A stretch of DNA of 64,000 bases from Straminergon stramineum. Its lineage: Eukaryota; Streptophyta; Bryopsida; Hypnales; Calliergonaceae. The notes beneath the pieces are model-generated. The model searched no databases and was not told the DNA's origin. It saw nothing but the letters and a program-made list of their open reading frames with translations. The stretch covers positions 36,134,547 through 36,198,546 of the forward strand of contig OY987263.1 in the NCBI GenBank assembly GCA_963920665.1, written 5' to 3'. Positions 12,221 through 21,331 of the stretch are shown in pieces (the stretch's first letter is position 1; each line of letters opens with the position of its first letter). The position numbers and the translations under genes were made by a program.

Positions 12221-14826
12221 CTCCCACTTTGAGAGTGGTCAAAGGCACGAAGGCCCATCTTCTCAATCAAGGTAAGGTGTTGGAGCTTCCCAAGAGCCTT
12301 GGTCAGCACATCAGCAACCATAGATTGAGTAGGCACATACTTGAGCTCAATCACCTCAGCCTCCACTCTTTCACGAATGAAATGGTGTTGCACATCAATG
12401 TGCTTGGTCCTTGAGTGGTGGGTGGGATTCTTGGCCAAAGCAATGGCACCTTGGTTGTCACACAAAATTTGTGTGCTCCCCCCTTGCACAAGGCCAACAT
12501 CAGCCAAGAGCTGCCTTAGCCAAATGGCCTCCTTGGTGCAATGGCTCATGGCCATGTACTCCGCCTCCGTTGTAGAAAGAGCTATGGTGGGCTGCCTCTT
12601 GGAATTCCATGAAATGGCACCCACTCCAAGCATAAACACATAGCCGGTGGTGGATCTTCGATCCCCCTCATCACCCGCCCAATCCGCATCACAATACCCA
12701 TGCAAACTCACTTCAGCACCTCCTAGTTGCAACTCCAAGCCAAGTGTGCCTTGAAGGTACCTCATCACCCTCTTGACCGCAGCCCAATGCTTAGGGCCAT
12801 ACTTGGACATGTGTTGACTCACAACACTCACCGGGAAGGCCAAATCAGGCCTTGTGGCCACCATGGCATACATCAAACAACCAACCGCTGCCTTGTAAGG
12901 CACACCTTGCATTTCAGCCTTCACCTCCTCAAAATCAGCATCCGTGAGCTTGGTCAACTTCTCATGAGTGTCAAGGGGTGTACCTATGGCTTTGCACTCC
13001 TCCATGTTGAACCTCTTCAAGATCTCCTCAAGGTACTTGTGTTGGCTCATAGTGATGGTGCGGGCAGCCCTATCCCTCTTGAACTCCACTCCAAGGCAAT
13101 ACCTCAACTCTCCAAGATCCGTCATCTCATACTCCTTGTGAAGCATAGCCTTCACCTCAAGCATCTTGGTCATGTCACTTGCAAGGAGGATCAGATCATC
13201 CACATAGAGAATCACAATCACCAAATGCTCACTACTTTGCATGGTGTACAAAGAGTGATCAGCATTTCCTCTTTGGAAGCCCTTCCTTGCAAACATGCCA
13301 TCAATATCCCTATACCACGCCCTCCCGGATTGCTTCAGCCCGGGGAGGGCCTTCTTCAACTTGCATTTGAGATGCTCTTGCCCCTCTTGCACAAAGCCTT
13401 GGGGCTGATCCATGTAGATGACCTCCTCTAGCTTGGGATTGAGAAAAGCCGTCTTGACATCCATTTGGTGCATCTCCAAGTCCATGGCTGCCCCTAGAGC
13501 CACAATGCACCTAATGGTGCTAAACTTAGCAACGGGGGCAAAGGTCTCATTGAAGTCCACCCCCTCCACTTGGGAGAACCCCTTGGCAACCAGCCTTGCC
13601 TTGTACCTCACAATGTGCCCCAAAGCATCCCTCTTGGTGGAGAAAACCCACTTGCAACCCACACTTGACCTCTTGGGAGGGAGGGCAGCAAGTTCCCATG
13701 TGCCCTTGGCAATGAGGGCCTTGTACTCCTCTTGCATGGCCGCCTCCCACTTGCTTGCATCCTCACAACGCAACACCTCCCCAAGTGTGGATGGATCTCC
13801 AAGGAAAGCCACATTGGCTTGTTCTTCTTGTTGTGGGGGAAGAATGTGATTCAGCCACCAATCTCCAAGGGGCTTGCGGGTCCTAGTTGAATAACGAGGT
13901 TCCTCTTGCTCTTCCAAGGGCTGATCATGCTCTTGCACCTTGGGTGAAGTGCTTGGAGAAGGGGCAGCTGGTTTCTTCACCTTGGGTGTGGCCACCTTCT
14001 TCTTGGGCTCCACCAAGTCTCCATCTTCCTCCTCTTCATCTCCTTCCTCTTCCATGTCCACTCTTGGAGTTGTGCCCACCATTTGGGTTGGTCCTCCACT
14101 ACTCCCACTTGGGCCCATCTCCAAGAGCTTGGGATCAGCTCCTTCCTCCTCCAAGAAGGTCACATCACGACACTTGATGATGGCCTTGGTCTCCACACAC
14201 ATCAGCCTATAAGCCTTGGTTCCCTCACAATAGCCAAGGAAAAGACACTTGGTGCCCTTGGCATCCAACTTGGTCCTCTTGGCACTTGGCACCAAGGCAT
14301 AGGCAATGCACCCAAAGGTGCGCATGTGGGACATATGAGGTCTGATTCCACTCCAAGCTTCTTGGGGGGTCTTGCTTGTCAAAGCTTGTGTAGGGCACCG
14401 GTTCCTTGTATACACCGCATTGGACACGGCCTCCCCCCAAAGCTCATACTTCAGCCCTTGGCCATGAATCATGGACCTAGCCATCTCCACAATGGTTCGA
14501 TTGGCACGCTCCGCTACGCCGTTTTGTTGAGGAGTGTAAGGTGCTGATGTGTGGTGCTCAATGCCATGAGCCTTCAAGAAGGCCTCAAAGGCCTTGGACA
14601 CATACTCTCCTCCATTATCCGATCGCAGCACCTTCACCTTGCATTCAGATTGGGCCTCCACAAGGGCCTTCCAAGTCTCAAAACGCCCAAACACCTCACT
14701 CTTGTACTTCAGCATGTACACCCAAATCTTGCGTGAGAAATCATCAATGAAAGTCACAAAATACCTTGCTCCTCCTATGGATGGTGTCTTCATTGGCCCA
14801 CACACATCTGAATGCACAAGCTCCAA
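12151..14826 (-). CDS. Copia pol: integrase, reverse transcriptase, RNase H
   Basis: An 891-residue open frame continuing the gag frame after the stop at 14875-14877. Integrase core: HSDVCGPM near the start, RSDNGGEYV, and PQQNGVAERANRTI supply the D, D and E of the catalytic triad. A variable acidic linker follows (EEEGDEEEEDGD). The Copia-type reverse transcriptase begins around WEAAMQEEYKAL and contains the catalytic YVDD (ILYVDDLILL). RNase H follows with GYCDADWAGD, STTEAEYMAM and LCDNQGAI. All catalytic motifs are present and no frameshift was noticed. The stop codon at 12151-12153 lies inside the 3' LTR, so about the last 22 residues are LTR-encoded. Confidence 0.92.
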   Translation of the reverse strand: MELVHSDVCGPMKTPSIGGARYFVTFIDDFSRKIWVYMLKYKSEVFGRFETWKALVEAQSECKVKVLRSDNGGEYVSKAFEAFLKAHGIEHHTSAPYTPQQNGVAERANRTIVEMARSMIHGQGLKYELWGEAVSNAVYTRNRCPTQALTSKTPQEAWSGIRPHMSHMRTFGCIAYALVPSAKRTKLDAKGTKCLFLGYCEGTKAYRLMCVETKAIIKCRDVTFLEEEGADPKLLEMGPSGSSGGPTQMVGTTPRVDMEEEGDEEEEDGDLVEPKKKVATPKVKKPAAPSPSTSPKVQEHDQPLEEQEEPRYSTRTRKPLGDWWLNHILPPQQEEQANVAFLGDPSTLGEVLRCEDASKWEAAMQEEYKALIAKGTWELAALPPKRSSVGCKWVFSTKRDALGHIVRYKARLVAKGFSQVEGVDFNETFAPVAKFSTIRCIVALGAAMDLEMHQMDVKTAFLNPKLEEVIYMDQPQGFVQEGQEHLKCKLKKALPGLKQSGRAWYRDIDGMFARKGFQRGNADHSLYTMQSSEHLVIVILYVDDLILLASDMTKMLEVKAMLHKEYEMTDLGELRYCLGVEFKRDRAARTITMSQHKYLEEILKRFNMEECKAIGTPLDTHEKLTKLTDADFEEVKAEMQGVPYKAAVGCLMYAMVATRPDLAFPVSVVSQHMSKYGPKHWAAVKRVMRYLQGTLGLELQLGGAEVSLHGYCDADWAGDEGDRRSTTGYVFMLGVGAISWNSKRQPTIALSTTEAEYMAMSHCTKEAIWLRQLLADVGLVQGGSTQILCDNQGAIALAKNPTHHSRTKHIDVQHHFIRERVEAEVIELKYVPTQSMVADVLTKALGKLQHLTLIEKMGLRAFDHSQSGSVEDHVHISVDSVHSALGVVLDS
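12221..12230 (-). other. Copia polypurine tract
   Basis: On the minus strand AAAGTGGGAG lies immediately upstream of the TGTTG start of the 3' LTR. GTGGGAG at this place is common in plant Copia elements; it would prime plus-strand DNA synthesis. Confidence 0.75.
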
Positions 14827-14874
14827 GGGCTTGCTGGCCCTTGTTGCCCCATCCTTGGGGAAGGGCTGCCTTGC

Positions 14875-16257
14875 TTATTTCCCCTCTATGCACCCCTTGC
14901 ACACCAACGAACTCCAATCATGCTTGCAAGAAGAGAGGTTCAGCCCCTTCACAATGTGTTGGAGGCTCTTCATGCTCTTCACATTCAAGTGCCCAAGCCT
15001 CCTATGCCAAAGCCCCACAAGGTCTTCATGAGCTGATCCTTGGGCCACACAAGCCATGGAAGTGCCATTCACCTTGGTGAAGTGAAGGTGGTACAAATTG
15101 CCCTCACGGGGGGCTGATGCAATCAAAACACCACTAGCTGACCTCACCACACACCCCACCATGTTGAAATGCACCTTCAAACCTTCCAAAGACAATTGGC
15201 TCACGGAAATCAGATTTGCATGCAACTTAGGGACATGGAGGGCCTTTTGGATCTGAATCCTCTTGGTCCTCCCCTCCACTTGCACCTCCACAAGAATCTC
15301 CCCCATGCCAAGGGCCTCCACCATGCCATTGTCTCCCAAATGAATCCTCTTCCCCACAATGGGCTGATAGGTGTGGAAGGCATCTCTATGGCTGGTCATG
15401 TGTTGAGTGGCCCCCGAATCCACAATCCAAGTGAACATGTTGGCCTTCTCCCCTCCTCCATAGGTGGCAAAGGCAAAGTCCTCCTCATCCTCCACTTGGC
15501 AAGCTTGGTGTGCACTCCCCTTGTCTTTGGCTTGGCTGCCCTTGCAATGCTTAGCAATGTGGCCTGATTTGCCACAATTGAAGCACGTCCTTGTCTCCTT
15601 GAACGCCTTGGTGTTGCCTCCCTTGCCATGTCTTGATACAAGGGCTGATCCCTCCCCTTGGGCCTCATTTTCCTTGCGCTTGGTCATCTCATGCATCAAG
15701 CGTGCCGTCACAAACTCCATGGTCAGCTCCTTGGTGGGTCTTGTCTCCAAGGCGGTGATGAGGTACTCATAGGAGGGTGGCAAACTCTCCAACAAGGTCA
15801 TCACCACATCTCCATCCGTGACGGGGGCCTCCAAGCAAGCAAGCTGATCCGCAAGGGCCTTGATCTTGTTGACATGATCCAAGATGTCATCCTCCTCTTG
15901 CATCTTCATAGTGAAGAACTTCCGCCTTAGAAAGAGAATGTTGGAGAGGCTCTTGGTCTCATGGATGTTGCAAAGGGTGGTCCATGCTTGGGCTGGTCCT
16001 TTGCAATGGCGGATGTGAGCAATTTGCCGGTCCACAAGATTGATGGCTATGAGAGCAAAGGCCTTCTTCTCCTTCCTCTCAAACGCCTTCTTGGTCTTCA
16101 AATCAGCATCTTCACTTGGAGGCTCCTCACTCCCATCCACCACCTCCCACAAATCCTTCTCCGCAAGAATCATCTCCATCTTGAACTTCCACATCCCAAA
16201 ATTCTCCCCATTGAACTTGTCAATGATCCGGACGCCCTCTCCTCCACTTGAAGCCAT
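14875..16257 (-). CDS. Copia gag-protease, ended by an in-frame stop
   Basis: A 460-residue frame. The N-terminal half is a UBN2-type Copia gag (FNGENFGMWKFKMEMIL, then an FLRRKFFTMKM region). A CCHC zinc knuckle, CFNCGKSGHIAKHC, is at residues 225-238. The aspartic protease site is WIVDSGATQHM (Asp280-Ser-Gly). The gag-pre-integrase segment has HRRLGHLNVKSM and a CKGC end. TAA at 14875-14877 then interrupts the frame; the same frame resumes without shift and leads into the integrase 16 codons later. A one-base C-to-T change in a CAA codon would explain the stop, making the copy probably non-autonomous unless the stop is read through. Confidence 0.9.
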   Translation of the reverse strand: MASSGGEGVRIIDKFNGENFGMWKFKMEMILAEKDLWEVVDGSEEPPSEDADLKTKKAFERKEKKAFALIAINLVDRQIAHIRHCKGPAQAWTTLCNIHETKSLSNILFLRRKFFTMKMQEEDDILDHVNKIKALADQLACLEAPVTDGDVVMTLLESLPPSYEYLITALETRPTKELTMEFVTARLMHEMTKRKENEAQGEGSALVSRHGKGGNTKAFKETRTCFNCGKSGHIAKHCKGSQAKDKGSAHQACQVEDEEDFAFATYGGGEKANMFTWIVDSGATQHMTSHRDAFHTYQPIVGKRIHLGDNGMVEALGMGEILVEVQVEGRTKRIQIQKALHVPKLHANLISVSQLSLEGLKVHFNMVGCVVRSASGVLIASAPREGNLYHLHFTKVNGTSMACVAQGSAHEDLVGLWHRRLGHLNVKSMKSLQHIVKGLNLSSCKHDWSSLVCKGCIEGK

Positions 16258-17299
16258 CTTGAATCAGCTCCCACTTCTTGGCAGCACCCACAAGGTCTCC
16301 AATCTGAATTCAGCCCTCAAACACTCCCTTGGGGCGAATTGGGCTGAAATGGGACCAATCAGCCCTCACAAGCACCTTGCAACCCTAAGAACGCCACACC
16401 ACTCCTCACAAGCACAAGACTTCCTCTCCACACCAAATCAGATCCTAATGAAGCTCACAACCACTACATGCTCGTCATGGGCTGGTGCTACTTCAAAAAC
16501 CCAAGGAAATTCACAATTCTCCTCCCAAATTGGATACTCCACACTCCAAAGATCACAAGAACTTCTAATCAGCCCTAGATTGAAGCTCCCACTCACAATG
16601 AGCACCTCATGGACCACAATGGGCTCAACCAGCCCTACTTGGCTCACCAAGTCACTCAAGAACCCCAATTGGATGTCACTCTCTCTCAATGACACAAATC
16701 AGCCCTCTTGAGTTCACAATGTCCACTATGAGGTCTCACACACTTACAAGGGCACAAATCAGCCCTCTTGCTTCACAAAGTCCACTACTTGGTCTCACAC
16801 ACTCACAAGGGCACAAATCAGCCCTCTTGGGATCACAATTTCGTCTCACTCACTCACAAGGGCACCACTCAGCCCTCAATGCATGGAAACGCCTAATGCA
16901 ACCCACAAATGCTCCCAAGCCTCACCAAGGACTCTCACAAGATTGCAATTGCCAAAATGACAATCACCAATGTACTCAAGTGCACAATTAGCCCCAATGG
17001 GCTGCCAATGTACACTTGCAAGCACAAACTCAAACAAGGAGCATGCAACCAGCCCTAACAAGGTCTGATTACAACCATGAGCAATCTCACACTCAAAAAT
17101 GGACTCCAAACCTCACAAACCAGCCCACAAAAGCTCAAAACAAATGATGGAATTCAAAGACTTTTTTCTTTGTTTTGAAAATTTTACTCACACCATATGG
17201 TTTGTAGGTGACAAAGGGCCCAAATTCAGTATGCTCCTCCAAGCTCCAAGAACTTCTCCAAATGACTTGAATTTCTCCCTCATGTGCAACGCCAAGTGC
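16258..17299 (-). other. Copia untranslated leader with internal short repeats
   Basis: About one kilobase between the primer site and the gag start. It contains at least four imperfect copies of a CACAAGGGCAC(A)AATCAGCCCTC block (plus-strand reading) at about 16690-16880, spaced 50-65 bp. Such leader repeats are seen in several plant LTR elements. No open reading frame of note. Confidence 0.7.
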
Positions 17300-17313
17300 G
17301 TGGGCCCATAACC
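17300..17313 (-). other. Copia primer-binding site, half-tRNA-iMet type
   Basis: Directly inside the 5' LTR the minus strand reads GGTTATGGGCCCAC. This is complementary to the anticodon arm of plant initiator tRNA-Met (GUGGGCCCAUAACC), not to the tRNA 3' end (which would give TGGTATCAGAG). Drosophila copia and yeast Ty5 are known to use such a cleaved initiator tRNA half as primer. Confidence 0.85.
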
Positions 17314-17558
17314 TATTAAGTTTTGAATGGAGAAAGGCTTTACTTAGATGGTAGAAGATACCAAGGCCCATGTGTGGGCTGAACATAAGCTAAAAGCCTT
17401 TCACTAGTTATCCACAAACCATGTGGGATAACTAGCAACCTTGGACTGCCTTTGACTACAAGCAACACCCAATAGACTCTAAGACTAACTAAGAGTCTAA
17501 TACTACTCCTAGGGCTGAATGTACACTATCTACACTAATATGTACATGATCTTCAACA
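17314..17558 (-). repeat. Copia 5' LTR, 245 bp
   Basis: Promoter-bearing LTR in element orientation; 244 of 245 bases match the other LTR. Its inner border is set by the adjacent primer site and its outer border by the AACAC duplication. Confidence 0.95.
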
Positions 17559-17563
17559 AACAC
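17559..17563 (+). repeat. Target-site duplication of the Copia element, right copy (AACAC)
   Basis: Exact repeat of 11971-11975, directly abutting the CTTCAACA end of the right LTR. Confidence 0.9.
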
Positions 17564-18533
17564 ATGGCACACTTATATAGTTGAAAACATTGAAAGCCAA
17601 GCCTAGAGCACCAAGAAGTCATCAACTTTTTCATGTAGGATAAACCATTCCATCTCAAAACCTTGCCAATTTAAGGCAAGTGAGATTTGGACTTCCACTC
17701 TCATGCACGATTGTCTAACATTGGAAAAGCTCTTAAGGTAAACTATACCATTACAAGCAAAAGACCCATTCAAAACACCTAAAGAATGACCCATCAAAAT
17801 CTTGCATCAACCTATAACAAGCTTTTTTAATAAATGAGATTTGGGTTTGAGACATTGGATTGAGTTAGTTGCCACAATCAATATCTTAGGTGATTGTAAA
17901 GGAGTGATTAGTGATTATAATAGGAACTTTCACCTTTTAAGTATAAATTCATTACAAGAAGTGACTATTTTAGGCCTTCATGTTGTAGCCATGTTAGGAA
18001 ATATTGTGACTAATTTAGGTGAATAAAATGACTATTATGGATACATTCTCTTTAGGTTTGGGGGTAGTCTAGAGACTCTTTGGGACCAATTGGGCTGCAC
18101 ACTTCAAAAATTCATAAAAAATTCATACTTCGTCAAAAAAATATATTTTCAATTGCACTCACGGTTTCATACAGTTGCCTTTAAGTGGCAAAAAAGTTTT
18201 AAAAATTTCAGCAATGGCATGAGGGCAATCTAGTAATTCTGCCCATGATGGGCTGTTCTACCTTAACCCTGGAACAACGCAGGGGTGCTCTTGGTTTCTA
18301 CTGTAATCAAATCTCTGTACTTCTGAAAAAAGAAAGGCCTTCAATGAGGGCTGGGTCATGCCTAAGAAGACTCTGCATGCCCCCACCCACCTCCCAACAT
18401 AAAAACAGTAGATGAAGAATTGCTTTTCTATCACAGATATCCTAAGTCATTCATCGGACAATTTCAGTCCTCAGCGTCGTTACAGCGTTAAATGGAGTGG
18501 CATACCTTGCACAGTTGGATCATTTGCCAAGTT
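17564..18533. other. Intergenic, no gene seen
   Basis: AT-rich sequence right of the Copia element. The short open frames here have no recognisable content, and no repeat or RNA gene was identified. Confidence 0.4.
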
Positions 18534-18787
18534 TTATTTGACATCTTGATATAGGAAGTTGGTCATGAGATTCTTCACCTCAGGCATGGTATTGCGCAGG
18601 ATGTTTCCATCCTGGTCGATAAGGAGCAGCCCTATGACATCCTGCATGCATGTCACAACAATCCTCCGTGAGAGGATTGTCTAAAATGTTAAAGCATTGA
18701 ATGTTAAAGCATCGGTACTTTCAGGTCATTTGATAGGCATTGGCACCTCCAGGCTGAGGATGCGTTTCAGTGCTTTCTCCACGACCC
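18534..18787 (-). CDS. Possible dynein LC7/roadblock-like exons, partial
   Basis: Two minus-strand stretches join in phase: 18747-18787 (VVEKALKRILSLE, beginning in phase 1) and 18534-18641 (DVIGLLLIDQDGNILRNTM, then PEVKNLMTNFLYQDVK and a stop). The join resembles the first helix, first strands and second helix of a roadblock/LC7 domain (pattern: xEExxKRIxSxxGVIGxxVVxxEGxxIxSTM...YAxLMxNF). The C-terminal strands of a normal domain of about 95 residues are missing, and no initiating exon was identified; open stretches at 18990-19200 on the same strand may be further exons. It is either a shortened or decayed paralogue or a gene whose ends I cannot see. The donor after LSLE (GTGCCA) is weak. 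Confidence 0.35.
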
Positions 18788-19993
18788 CTGCAGACAATCT
18801 CAACGTCGTGAAGCTCAGAAGTGCCGGTGGATTGTATGATAACTCTCAAAGATCAATCAGTAGCAAGGCATCTTTATATTGTGCACATGGAAATTTACAG
18901 TAAATCGTGAATTGAAGGATGCCTACCACTTCGACGTATACGTCAAAAGTTGACGAAAAGCATTGCAATCTATAATTATGTTGGCCACTCTTGAAAAGGA
19001 GCCTAGTCTTGCAACGTCAGTATAGTCGTCACTACAATGGAATCAGCAATCGACGTGAAACTGGTGAGGATGCGTTCCTCCGCAAGATGAACGTCCAGGC
19101 CATTGAAAGATCATAGCTAACTCCTGAATCTAGGATTATTGTTCCAGATCTCCCTCAGGACCATGTAGTAGCTGTTTTTCGAATCTGCTGCAATTCTGCA
19201 CATTAAAGGCCCACAAGAAATCGATACCAGCAATTGAAATGCCGTGGAATGATTTGTCATGATCGACCAGTTCTGAAATAAAGCATCCAAAATAAGTATT
19301 TCCTACTGCTATTAAACTGCCTTATGTTTTGGCGAGTCTTGTTGATTTAAATTTTTGACAACGTTACGTTGGAATAGCCTATAAATTTTTGAAGTGCTCT
19401 TTACAAATGTATCCATATTTACCCTAGGATCTCATGTTCAGAATATAAACATATTAGGCAATGATGAGGGTCGCAATTAAGTGTAATTAAGTGTAAGGGT
19501 CGCAATTAGATGAATACCGTAACTAATAGGTCTGTGATTGCACCCGGTTTGTCCATTCATTTCTCCACACCTGTCACTTGACATCGTCAAAATACAAATA
19601 GAAAAAAAAAAAAAAGAAAAAACCCGTCAACTGATTTCAATGGACAAATTTCTCTGAGTTGACGAATGAACGCAGGTGTTATTCAGTGATAAGTGTTTGA
19701 CAGCCTACCGTGATCTGGAAGAATCGGAAATTCGACGTTTTGGATTGCAACGTTGTAGGTGTCTCAAGTTGATGTTGCAGTCGAAGCCAGGACAGTTAAT
19801 CTCTTACATGTTTGCCGCAGATCTGATTGTGAGGGACACTCCTCGTAGAAAAACAGCCTTGAGGGGCAGTTACAAGTTTACCTCACTATAAATACCCACT
19901 CAAAAGAGAATTTTGCATTTAAACAGCACACTGACGAGGTCTTGATGTTTTAAGAGATTGCAAGCTACTTGACTGGTACCAAGTCACTCCAAG
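18788..19993. other. Region of uncertain content between the roadblock-like exons and the membrane-protein gene
   Basis: Two minus-strand open stretches look more coding-like than background: one near 19131-19205 (with SKNSYYMVLREIWNNN) and one near 19000-19100 (with GLDVHLAEERILTSF). They could be upstream exons of the gene at 18534-18787, but splice phases could not be joined. A 71-codon open frame on the plus strand at 19676-19891 shows nothing recognisable. Confidence 0.3.
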
Positions 19994-21331
19994 TTAGCCA
20001 ATGTGAGGACAGAGTTCCGAAGCATCGTGAGAAGACCGGACATTGAACTTCTTGGCGACCCAGAACTCTCCTGTCACAGTCAATGCATAAACATAGCAAA
20101 TCCCATTCAAAACATAAATCGCCAACTCCAGCAACGCCGAGTGTTTACTTTTGCCCAAGACCAACGTCTGCAATGTACTCGCGGTATACAACAAAGTGAG
20201 AAGGAAGAGCACCACAGGGAAGTACAGCCGGACATGATACTCCAAGTGCTTGGCCATGCTGACGATGAAACTGATCAAGATCGCTGCAAAAAACATCGAA
20301 CTCAACGCGACGCACCAGGACAGATGCGAAGAGAACACGGCAAACCGACCCTCCACTTTCTGGCATTCCTTCAGAAACTTCTCCTGGTCCTCGCCGTCCA
20401 AATGCAGCACCAGTGGCTTGTGCAGAAAACTGGAGAAGTGGTGCAATGCCACTTTCATGAGCAGCAGCAAGTTGAGCACCAAGCAGATGGCTTCGACTGG
20501 ACTCACGTGAAGGCCTTCAGCAGCACGAAATATGACCGCGTAGATGTAGCCAATTGCTTGAATCGCGGAGAGCACCACGCCCAGTCGGGAATGGCCATGA
20601 AGCTTCTTCAGATTTTCGTAATTCGGCAACACATTGGCCCGCAGCAAAGCCTCCTTGCCTTCCAGCGAGAGAGGGATGAAATTCACGAGCTCGTCTTTGA
20701 ACTTGCCGATCACGATTGCGCTGGAAAAGTCGTGCACTTCGATGTCACCAGCATAGATGCTTTCCATACCTCGCAGCTTCTCGTACATCGGTTGTGACAA
20801 AGCATTGATTATCACGTCGCTGGGCACGATGATCTTCACCACGCACTGACCCCAAGGGTAGCATGCCGGAATCAATGGCTTGCCAAGCCTGGACAGCATT
20901 CTCAAGTAATCCACAGCGTCATCGGCCACCCCCCAGAAGCTTATGAATGGATTCAAAGCGCCCAACACAAAGATGATAAGCGTGTCCACCTTCCCTGCAG
21001 CTGTGTGCTTGTACCGGCCCCACGAATCTAATCCCAAAGCCAGCAACGTCACAATGCAGCCCCATACCGTGGTCACTAAGCGTCGGGAGCACCTCACGCG
21101 GTGGGATTCATAAAGGTCAGTTCCCAGTGTACCATTTTCGAACCTCGTTTGAGCAGACACAGTTGACATGAGCGCAGCTACGGTCAGCAGATGTACAGTT
21201 GTTACCTTGGCACGATGACACACCTTCCACAGGAGCTCAAAACCAGAATTCTCCATGAGATAATATTCTACTTTGTTATTCCTACCAAGTCTGCGGAACA
21301 TTATAAATCGCATCCGCTTCGCATGATCCAT
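19994..21331 (-). CDS. Multi-pass membrane protein of unknown function
   Basis: An intronless 445-residue frame starting with ATG at 21329-21331. The open frame extends 21 codons further only through a GTG start, and a stop lies just upstream of that. There are about seven to eight hydrophobic segments: TTVHLLTVAALMSTVSA, LVTTVWGCIVTLLALGL, LIIFVLGALNPFISFWG, VVLSAIQAIGYIYAVIF, AICLVLNLLLLMKVAL, WCVALSSMFFAAILISFIV, YFPVVLFLLTLLYTAS and LAIYVLNGICYVYALTV. A hydrophilic loop of about 100 residues follows the third segment. It contains an SxxxxGDIEVHDFSSAIVIG-like block. I do not recognise the family. The long open frame, clear membrane topology and normal base use support a real gene. Antisense frames across it are shadows. 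Confidence 0.65.
   Translation of the reverse strand: MDHAKRMRFIMFRRLGRNNKVEYYLMENSGFELLWKVCHRAKVTTVHLLTVAALMSTVSAQTRFENGTLGTDLYESHRVRCSRRLVTTVWGCIVTLLALGLDSWGRYKHTAAGKVDTLIIFVLGALNPFISFWGVADDAVDYLRMLSRLGKPLIPACYPWGQCVVKIIVPSDVIINALSQPMYEKLRGMESIYAGDIEVHDFSSAIVIGKFKDELVNFIPLSLEGKEALLRANVLPNYENLKKLHGHSRLGVVLSAIQAIGYIYAVIFRAAEGLHVSPVEAICLVLNLLLLMKVALHHFSSFLHKPLVLHLDGEDQEKFLKECQKVEGRFAVFSSHLSWCVALSSMFFAAILISFIVSMAKHLEYHVRLYFPVVLFLLTLLYTASTLQTLVLGKSKHSALLELAIYVLNGICYVYALTVTGEFWVAKKFNVRSSHDASELCPHIG

Larger units (their letters stand above)
11976..17558 (-). mobile_element. Ty1/Copia LTR retrotransposon, near-intact, recent
   Basis: Complete element of 5583 bp read on the minus strand: 5' LTR (17314-17558), primer site, leader, gag, protease, integrase, reverse transcriptase, RNase H, polypurine tract and 3' LTR (11976-12220). 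Integrase precedes reverse transcriptase, which is the Copia order. It is flanked by AACAC duplications. The LTRs differ at one of 245 positions by eye, so insertion is recent. A single in-frame TAA interrupts an otherwise open polyprotein of 1369 codons. LTR ends are TG...TA in element orientation instead of TG...CA. The coding part is clearly GC-richer than the surrounding DNA. Confidence 0.95.

Noticed and set aside
12727..13431. 234-codon plus-strand open frame and many others between 12.2 and 16.7 kb
   Set aside because: Shadows of the Copia polyprotein, which has catalytic motifs in the minus-strand frame.
17290..17313. Possible initiator tRNA-Met gene fragment
   Set aside because: Only the anticodon arm matches, with no D or T arm; its place directly inside the LTR shows it is the primer-binding site.
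20003..20797. 264-codon open frame on the plus strand
   Set aside because: Antisense to the membrane-protein gene; His/Gln-rich composition is the mirror of hydrophobic codons on the other strand.
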